A DNA stretch of 64,000 nt from Bacillota bacterium (lineage in GTDB: Bacteria > Bacillota > Clostridia > Lachnospirales > Lachnospiraceae), in NCBI GenBank assembly GCA_023437715.1, contig JAEZFK010000028.1:62001-126000 (forward strand), read 5' to 3'. Under the pieces are notes generated by a model, which saw only the letters and a list, made by a program, of their open reading frames with translations, searched no databases and had not been told where the DNA came from. The translations under genes and the position numbers were made by a program. Every line of letters starts with the position of its first letter. The stretch's first letter is position 1. Shown here piece by piece: positions 59,085 through 64,000 of the stretch.

Positions 59085-59117
59085 ATAATTTTTTCCTCCA
59101 TATTCCCCAAATGGTGT

Positions 59118-59813
59118 TTATAATTGATCTGCCGCATTTCTAAACTCTGCGGTTACGGCTTTTACCTGATCCGCCGTCGGTTCTTTTCCCATAACAACTG
59201 CCCCGATCATGACGGCCTTACAACCGGCTTCATAAAGATGTCTGACTTCCTCCGGACGGATTTTCTTCTGGGTGGGAATCAGCGTTGGCTTCCCTGCCTT
59301 TGCAGATATATCCGTATAACGAAGGATATCGCCGTAATTTAAGGGAGTTCCGTAAAGCTCTCCCGGCTGGATGCTGCATTCCAGAACATCAATGCCGGAT
59401 AACCGGACTCCGTCCAGCGTATTTTGATTATATGTACAGTCAATGGCCGCCATTTTGGTCAATACCCTGCTTTCCATCATATAGCACGGCAGATGCTGTA
59501 TGTAAGAGGAAAAGAAACCAAGCCCCATTTCCTCAACCTCCAGCCTTTCTTCATTAGTAATAAAGGCCTCTTCACCTCCCGGAACCAGCCCGACGGGCAC
59601 CTCTTTGCAGAGTTCAATCAAATCTTTTAAGAACCGGCGGTTCTCTTCATAGGTCCCAAAGGTATGACCGCTGGCCCGGTGCCATACATTTGCATGGACC
59701 TTAATTGCCTGTGCCCCTCCTTCCAGCGCAGCTCTGGCCAGCTCCAGATTGTTTTCCGGAAGGCTTACAACCAGAGTGAACTTATTCTCATTTACCATTG
59801 TTTTAAATCCCAT
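59118..59813 (-). CDS. TIM-barrel protein of unknown specificity
   Basis: 231 residues from the ATG at 59813 (AAGGAG 6 nt upstream). Alternating beta/alpha units carry Lys/His-bearing strands (AIKVHANVWHRASG) and a glycine-rich late loop (GCKAVMIGAVVMGKEP) typical of phosphate-binding TIM barrels such as aldolases or isomerases. I cannot name the family. It follows the ROK regulator by 40 bp and precedes the carrier. Confidence 0.65.
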   Translation of the reverse strand: MGFKTMVNENKFTLVVSLPENNLELARAALEGGAQAIKVHANVWHRASGHTFGTYEENRRFLKDLIELCKEVPVGLVPGGEEAFITNEERLEVEEMGLGFFSSYIQHLPCYMMESRVLTKMAAIDCTYNQNTLDGVRLSGIDVLECSIQPGELYGTPLNYGDILRYTDISAKAGKPTLIPTQKKIRPEEVRHLYEAGCKAVMIGAVVMGKEPTADQVKAVTAEFRNAADQL

Positions 59814-59853
59814 GACATTCTCCTTTCTCACTGGCAGCCGACGGTTGGCCATC

Positions 59854-60846
59854 CTACGGCTGCATTTCATAAATCACTTTTTTCAGCACTCGTTTGCCTA
59901 AATCTGTTTCCATATGGTTAATCACGGGCTTTATGGCCCTGACTTCAACAGCATTTTTTAATAAATGTTTTTTCTTGAGCTGACTGCTTACGCGTTCCGC
60001 AAGGTCATCCCCTTCTGTCAGCCTGCCTGATAAATAAACGCTTTCAATGGGAAACAGCATACAGATCATCTGCAGTATGATGACAATCCCGTCTGTCAGC
60101 CTTTCACCGGAAATCTTCTTATCCTCTGTTTCCACAAACGGGGTCATATCCGCCTTTTTTCCTGATGTCATATCAAGAAGCGTTCCATTGGCCGTTATTG
60201 AAACAAAAATCTTTTTTCCGATCTCAATATGGGCGCTGTTGGCGCTTTCTTCTTTTTCCAGTATCTGCCGGAAAGAATAAACCTGGGAGTATTCCTCTAT
60301 GACCGGCACCTTAAACTGGGTCTTAACCGCTTCACAGAAAGATATGTTAGCGGAGGACAATGATGTTGAATACATGACATTAAAATCACTGGGATTCATA
60401 TCCTCCTGAAAAAGCAGGCCGATTCCCGCCAGCTGGCCGTTGCAGAGATTTCCTGCATCTTCTTTCAGATAATGAATGACTTTTTCCAACAGCTCATTGC
60501 CTGTAATATAATAATCTGATATGAGAACACTGTCGCTTTTTTTCAGCGAAAGATCCATAAAATGCAGCATGGCTCTCCGCCAGCCGATTTCCAGAACCGC
60601 AATATACCCTTTATTTTTGTTGATTGACAATTCGGTCCGCTTTCTTCCTCCTGTGGAGGCGGCAACACCGCTCTCTTCGATCCAGCCCTTTTCTATTAAT
60701 TCTGAGGTCAGAGAGGATACCGTACTGGGTGAAAGCCCTATAATTTCAGATAATTCAATGCGAGAAACAGATTCCTTCTCCAGTATCACACTCATAATCA
60801 ACCGCAAATTTTCCCGTTTTACATCCTGCAAGCCGCTCTTTTTCAT
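59854..60846 (-). CDS. ROK-family transcriptional regulator (degenerate sensor)
   Basis: 330 residues from the ATG at 60846. N-terminal winged helix (ESVSRIELSEIIGLSPSTVSS, then GWIEESG), then a ROK-like actin-fold domain. The ROK zinc motif (CxCGxxGC) and a clear sugar-kinase DxG are not visible, so it probably senses a ligand without phosphorylating it, as in XylR/NagC types. First gene of the operon, with its own promoter at 60899-60927, so it likely controls the whole cluster. Confidence 0.85.
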   Translation of the reverse strand: MKKSGLQDVKRENLRLIMSVILEKESVSRIELSEIIGLSPSTVSSLTSELIEKGWIEESGVAASTGGRKRTELSINKNKGYIAVLEIGWRRAMLHFMDLSLKKSDSVLISDYYITGNELLEKVIHYLKEDAGNLCNGQLAGIGLLFQEDMNPSDFNVMYSTSLSSANISFCEAVKTQFKVPVIEEYSQVYSFRQILEKEESANSAHIEIGKKIFVSITANGTLLDMTSGKKADMTPFVETEDKKISGERLTDGIVIILQMICMLFPIESVYLSGRLTEGDDLAERVSSQLKKKHLLKNAVEVRAIKPVINHMETDLGKRVLKKVIYEMQP

Positions 60847-60898
60847 GTTTATACAGCACCTTCTTTCTTTTTTCGGAGCCCGAAATAAGTATGTAATA

Positions 60899-60927
60899 AA
60901 AATATCCCATTTGAACAAAATTGTCAA
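60899..60927 (-). promoter_or_regulatory. Promoter of the ROK-regulated operon
   Basis: TTGACA (60927-60922), 17 nt, TATTTT (60904-60899). An ATTGTCA/TTTGTCAA pair nearby (60918-60927 and 60980-60990) could be operator half-sites. Confidence 0.6.
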
Positions 60928-61115
60928 CCTTTTATTTTTCAGCTTCTATATTTTAGGCAAAGTGTACAGATTTAATTTCTCAATTTGTCAAAATTCCCCA
61001 TTTTTCGAATGTTTGCCATATTTATTTCTTTTTATGTATTTTTTGACAGCTTGGCTCATATATTCTTAATAAAGCCTATTTCTATTTTCAAAAGCATTGG
61101 GGGAGAAATTGAACA

Positions 61116-62762
61116 ATGAATGAAGAAAACTTTTTGGACCGCATTCCATGCGGCATATTAAAGCTTAAAATTGACAAAAATTTCACCATCCTTTACTCCA
61201 ATCAGACTGCAAAAACATTGTTTCAATTACCTTCCTCGCTTAAAGATATGGCCTGTGAATCGGAATTTCAGGAGCTTTCGGAGAAAATCCACAGGCACCT
61301 GGAGGAACAGGCAGGCTGCTTTGAACTGGAGTTCCGGGCAAAGAATCCGGAAAAATATGCCTGGTACTACATTCAGCTGAACCCGGTTCCGGAAGAAGAG
61401 ATACTGTGCTGTGCTGTGACCGACATCACGGCCAGGAAGAAATGTCAGGAAGACTTACGGGTCCGGGAGGAAGAATACCGGCTGGCCTGCCAGCATTCCG
61501 GCTGCCTCGTAAGCATCTATGACATCCCTTCCAGAACCCTCTTCCCTTCCCCCGAATTTTCCAGAAACTTTCCCTTTCCCCATGCCCTTCCTCTTTCTCC
61601 TGAATTCCTTGTTGAAAACGGCATCATTCACAAGGAAAGCATCACCGACTTCCTGGACTTTTATAAATCCATGGAACAGGGAGAACCGGAAAAGAAATGT
61701 ATTCTTCATCTAAAGACAGGTCCCGGAAAATACCATTGGTTTTCCACCCACTACTCTCTGGTATACACCGAAAACCAGGCTCCCTTAAGGGGAATCATCT
61801 CCTATCAGGACATTACAGACCAGTACGAAAAGGAGCTTGCCTATCAAAGATGGATGGTTTACATGAGGGAACAGAAAACAGACTGCGTCGGGTATTATGA
61901 ATACAATTTAAAATATGACCTGTACAATGAAATTATAGGAGAAACGATACATACCATACCGGAATACTCCTCCGGCACCTTTTCCGACACCATCAGCTAC
62001 ATCGCAGAGCATTACATCTTTGAAGAAGACAGGGAAATGTATTTAAAGTTCTTCAATAAGAACCAGCTGCTCTACCACTACTACCACGGGAACCGTTCCC
62101 TGAAGCTGGAGCACCGGCGCTTAAGGCCGGACGGCAGCGTTTACTGGGCCCTGGGAATGGTTCAGATCGTCTGTGATCCCTATACCGATACCATTAAGGC
62201 TTTCATCCTTATTAAGGATATTGACGAGTCCAAGCGGAATGCCCTGACTCTTCAGGAGCTTTCCAAGCAGGATTCCTTAACCGGGCTGTTAAACAGGGCC
62301 GCTGCCATACGCGCCATACACCATGCCCTAAAAAACAGCCAGGACCACCATATTCTCATCATGCTGGACATTGACCGCTTTAAGCAGCTCAACGACAATT
62401 TCGGTCATCAGTTTGGAGACAAGGCGCTCCGCAGGGCTGCCTTACGGCTGAAATCCGCATTAAGGCGGGATGATATCTTCGGCCGCCTGGGAGGCGATGA
62501 ATTCATCATACTGCTAAAGGATGTATCCTACAGCATGGACCTTTATTCAAGGCTTGAAAACCTGTGCAGCCTGATCGGAAGCGCCCTGGAGCCGGAAGCC
62601 CATATCTCCGCCAGCCTGGGAACAGCCGCTTACCCGGAAGACGGGACCATCTTTGAAGAGCTGTATGAAAAGGCCGACATTGCCCTTTACCATGCAAAAA
62701 GGCACGGACGCAACCAATATGTGGTTTATGAACCGGGAATGAGCATGTCGGGGCCGGAATAG
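61116..62762 (+). CDS. PAS-containing diguanylate cyclase
   Basis: 548 residues, no membrane segment. Two to three PAS-like modules (about 5-105, 112-230 and 245-370, e.g. YYIQLNPVPEEEILCCAVTDITA) precede a GGDEF domain (about 385-545). The active site GGDEF is intact at 459-463 (RLGGDEFIIL), and an RxxD inhibitory site lies five residues before it (RRDD). It should make cyclic di-GMP in response to a cytosolic cue. GGGGGAG precedes the ATG. Monocistronic. Confidence 0.93.
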   Translation: MNEENFLDRIPCGILKLKIDKNFTILYSNQTAKTLFQLPSSLKDMACESEFQELSEKIHRHLEEQAGCFELEFRAKNPEKYAWYYIQLNPVPEEEILCCAVTDITARKKCQEDLRVREEEYRLACQHSGCLVSIYDIPSRTLFPSPEFSRNFPFPHALPLSPEFLVENGIIHKESITDFLDFYKSMEQGEPEKKCILHLKTGPGKYHWFSTHYSLVYTENQAPLRGIISYQDITDQYEKELAYQRWMVYMREQKTDCVGYYEYNLKYDLYNEIIGETIHTIPEYSSGTFSDTISYIAEHYIFEEDREMYLKFFNKNQLLYHYYHGNRSLKLEHRRLRPDGSVYWALGMVQIVCDPYTDTIKAFILIKDIDESKRNALTLQELSKQDSLTGLLNRAAAIRAIHHALKNSQDHHILIMLDIDRFKQLNDNFGHQFGDKALRRAALRLKSALRRDDIFGRLGGDEFIILLKDVSYSMDLYSRLENLCSLIGSALEPEAHISASLGTAAYPEDGTIFEELYEKADIALYHAKRHGRNQYVVYEPGMSMSGPE

Positions 62763-62810
62763 GCAGGGGAATAACAGGAGAATGAAAAAGAAATAAAGAA
62801 ATGAAATTCA

Positions 62811-62918
62811 GTAAGGGTGTCGCAAAATGCAAAATTTCAACAAGGTGTGGCTCCCGGCCCTTTGGCCGACACCAATATCTTGTACGAAAAATTCATTTTG
62901 CGGCACCCTCATGCTTAC
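62811..62918 (+). repeat. Cruciform intergenic element
   Basis: GGGTGTCGCAAAATG (62815-62829) pairs with CATTTTGCGGCACCC (62894-62908) with one G-U pair, flanked by GTAAG/CTTAC. Inside, GGTGT...ACACC and GGCC/GGCC form further stems (62844-62873). It lies between the convergent GGDEF and LysE-type genes. It could be a mobile palindromic repeat or an elaborate terminator. Confidence 0.7.
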
Positions 62919-62921
62919 TTT

Positions 62922-63536
62922 CTATAATGGACTTAACGCAAGCTGGACTGCAAAAACAGCGAAAATAATTCCAAAGAATTTCTGTAGCAAATTCATTCTT
63001 TTCGGAGAGTTGATTATTAACTTCTTTGCAGTTCCCCCCAATATTCCATAACCAATAAAAACCATAAGGGTGAGAAGCATAAAGGTAAGTCCATATGTCA
63101 AGCTCTCAATAACATAATTCTTTTCTTTTGAATTTACGTACTGCGGTAAAAATGAAAAGAAGAACAATGTCAACTTTGGATTTAAAAGATTTATCAGTAT
63201 GCCTCGACAAACTACGGAAACAGGATTATCTTCCATTTTTGTATTTTCCAGCTTCAGTTTTGTTTTGGAGAGCATCATACCTGCACCAAGGTACAGTAAA
63301 TATAATGCACCAAGTAATTTCATCATTGTAAATGCTTCACCGCTCATTTTTACGAGTAATGAGGAGAGAGCAATACTTATACACAGATGTGGAATGATTC
63401 CTGCTGTACAGCCAAACGCAGCAAGCATACTTGCCTTTTTACCTTTAGTAATTCCAACAGAAATTGTATATATTACTCCTGTACCAGGGATTAAAATGAT
63501 AATAAATGATGTGATAAAAAAAGTATATGTGTTCAT
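62922..63536 (-). CDS. LysE/RhtB-family exporter
   Basis: 204 residues with about six membrane helices. The N-terminal FIIILIPGTGVIYTISVGITKG is the family signature, and LINLLNPKLTLFFFSFLPQY is also typical. These proteins export amino acids or similar small molecules. The start overlaps the preceding stop (ATGA), so it is coupled to the B3/4-domain gene. Substrate unknown. Confidence 0.92.
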   Translation of the reverse strand: MNTYTFFITSFIIILIPGTGVIYTISVGITKGKKASMLAAFGCTAGIIPHLCISIALSSLLVKMSGEAFTMMKLLGALYLLYLGAGMMLSKTKLKLENTKMEDNPVSVVCRGILINLLNPKLTLFFFSFLPQYVNSKEKNYVIESLTYGLTFMLLTLMVFIGYGILGGTAKKLIINSPKRMNLLQKFFGIIFAVFAVQLALSPL

Positions 63537-64000
63537 TGATTTTCACCGCCTTGAATAGCTGACGTACCTACGATTCTCATATCTACAGGAACTGTATCAG
63601 GTGCAAACATACGGACATATCCCAACAGAGTTTCAAGACCTCGTTCTATATGGCGTTTGTCTAATCCGGGAACGCCATCAATTAAGAAAAGTACATCGGT
63701 TGTCTCTTTCGTTATGCGTGTAGTATCATCCTGACCATAAATAATACTTAATATATAATTCTTCTGATCTCTAAGACAAATATCCTTTGGTTTTAATACA
63801 ATACTGCGATTTCCTACACCTGAATAAGTTTCACCCCCCTTTGACACCTGTATTGTGAGAGGAAGATGACATTTTTTTAGATCATGACCTGCAATGAGCA
63901 AGGATGTTTTCAACTCTGTCATAAACAAGGCCTGGACCAATGGGATTGTATCTGGAAAATCTTTTCCATTCAGGACAGATTCAAGCTGGGGCAGCACATG
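63533..64000 (-). CDS. B3/4-domain protein, C-terminal part (5' end outside the window)
   Basis: About 155 residues are visible up to the edge. The stretch LLIAGHDLKKCHLPLTIQVSKGG, then SIVLKPKDICLRDQKNYILS and SIIYGQDDTTRITKETTDVLFLIDG, matches the B3/4 domain found in phenylalanyl-tRNA synthetase beta chains and in stand-alone proteins thought to act on misacylated tRNA or amino acids. No synthetase core follows, so it is the stand-alone type. The start at a GTG near 63997 is not trusted because the frame stays open to the edge. Confidence 0.8.
   Translation of the reverse strand, partial: HVLPQLESVLNGKDFPDTIPLVQALFMTELKTSLLIAGHDLKKCHLPLTIQVSKGGETYSGVGNRSIVLKPKDICLRDQKNYILSIIYGQDDTTRITKETTDVLFLIDGVPGLDKRHIERGLETLLGYVRMFAPDTVPVDMRIVGTSAIQGGENQ

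Noticed and set aside
62827..63051. A 74-residue frame starting inside the cruciform element
   Set aside because: Its first third is the inverted repeat and the rest is antisense to the LysE-type gene.
1..64000. CRISPR array, tRNA, rRNA, prophage or insertion sequence
   Set aside because: None of the expected repeats, cloverleaf sequences, phage genes or transposases were seen on either strand.

Overview
The window looks like a chromosomal segment of an endospore-forming, anaerobic Firmicute, most likely a Lachnospiraceae (Clostridium cluster XIVa, Lacrimispora/Enterocloster-like). The basis is Gram-positive ribosome-binding sites and sigma-A promoters, an Agr-type peptide system, a PPi-type phosphofructokinase, Csp-like subtilase relatives and a Firmicute-type gene repertoire. 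No rRNA, tRNA, CRISPR array, prophage or insertion sequence was seen. Most genes are ordinary chromosomal genes. The unusual content is in the spaces between them.

Layout. 1-4.5 kb: the tail of an unknown gene, an orphan OmpR-type regulator with a phosphodiester glycosidase and a small membrane protein, and a chemotaxis receptor. 4.5-12.5 kb: all on the minus strand, a heterodimeric ABC exporter, then a complete agr-like quorum-sensing set (LytTR regulator, histidine kinase, pro-peptide, AgrB protease), then three unknown genes behind a second copy of the same operator-promoter. 12.5-20.5 kb: LysR regulator, radical SAM protein, BrkB-family membrane protein, cysteine synthase, M32 carboxypeptidase, 5'-3' exonuclease, macro-domain protein and Nudix hydrolase. 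20.6-29.9 kb: PBP, FtsW/RodA, U32 protein, ZapA and RuvAB, with two direct copies of a structured repeat bracketing ruvAB; then a YprB-like nuclease and a DUF5662 protein. 30-36.9 kb: cold-shock protein, Hsp33, methyltransferase, SEC-C protein, multidomain transglutaminase-like protein, DeoR regulator and CutC. 37-42.8 kb: complete oligopeptide permease behind a consensus promoter. 43-48 kb: two divergent Csp-like subtilases, both apparently lacking the catalytic serine, with mirror-image sporulation-type promoters; MscL; a 55-residue YtxH-like protein. 48.3-53.5 kb: Pta, UbiA-type prenyltransferase, thymidine kinase, a divergent cis-prenyltransferase and PPi-type PFK. 53.6-60.9 kb: an uncharacterised catabolic-looking operon (ROK regulator, TIM-barrel protein, organic-acid-type carrier, hydantoinase/oxoprolinase, HEXXH protein, FAD oxidoreductase). 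61-64 kb: PAS-GGDEF protein, a cruciform repeat, a LysE-type exporter and a truncated B3/4-domain protein.

Working together. The best-supported circuit is the agr-like locus. Two LytTR-type direct-repeat operators with identical 21-bp phasing, and an identical 5-nt distance to a TTGAAA -35 box, sit before the pro-peptide/agrB genes and before a three-gene operon of unknown function. This suggests autoinduction coupled to one dedicated local output. The ABC exporter genes lie directly upstream on the same strand and may be co-transcribed. All family assignments come from reading the sequence; no database search was run.
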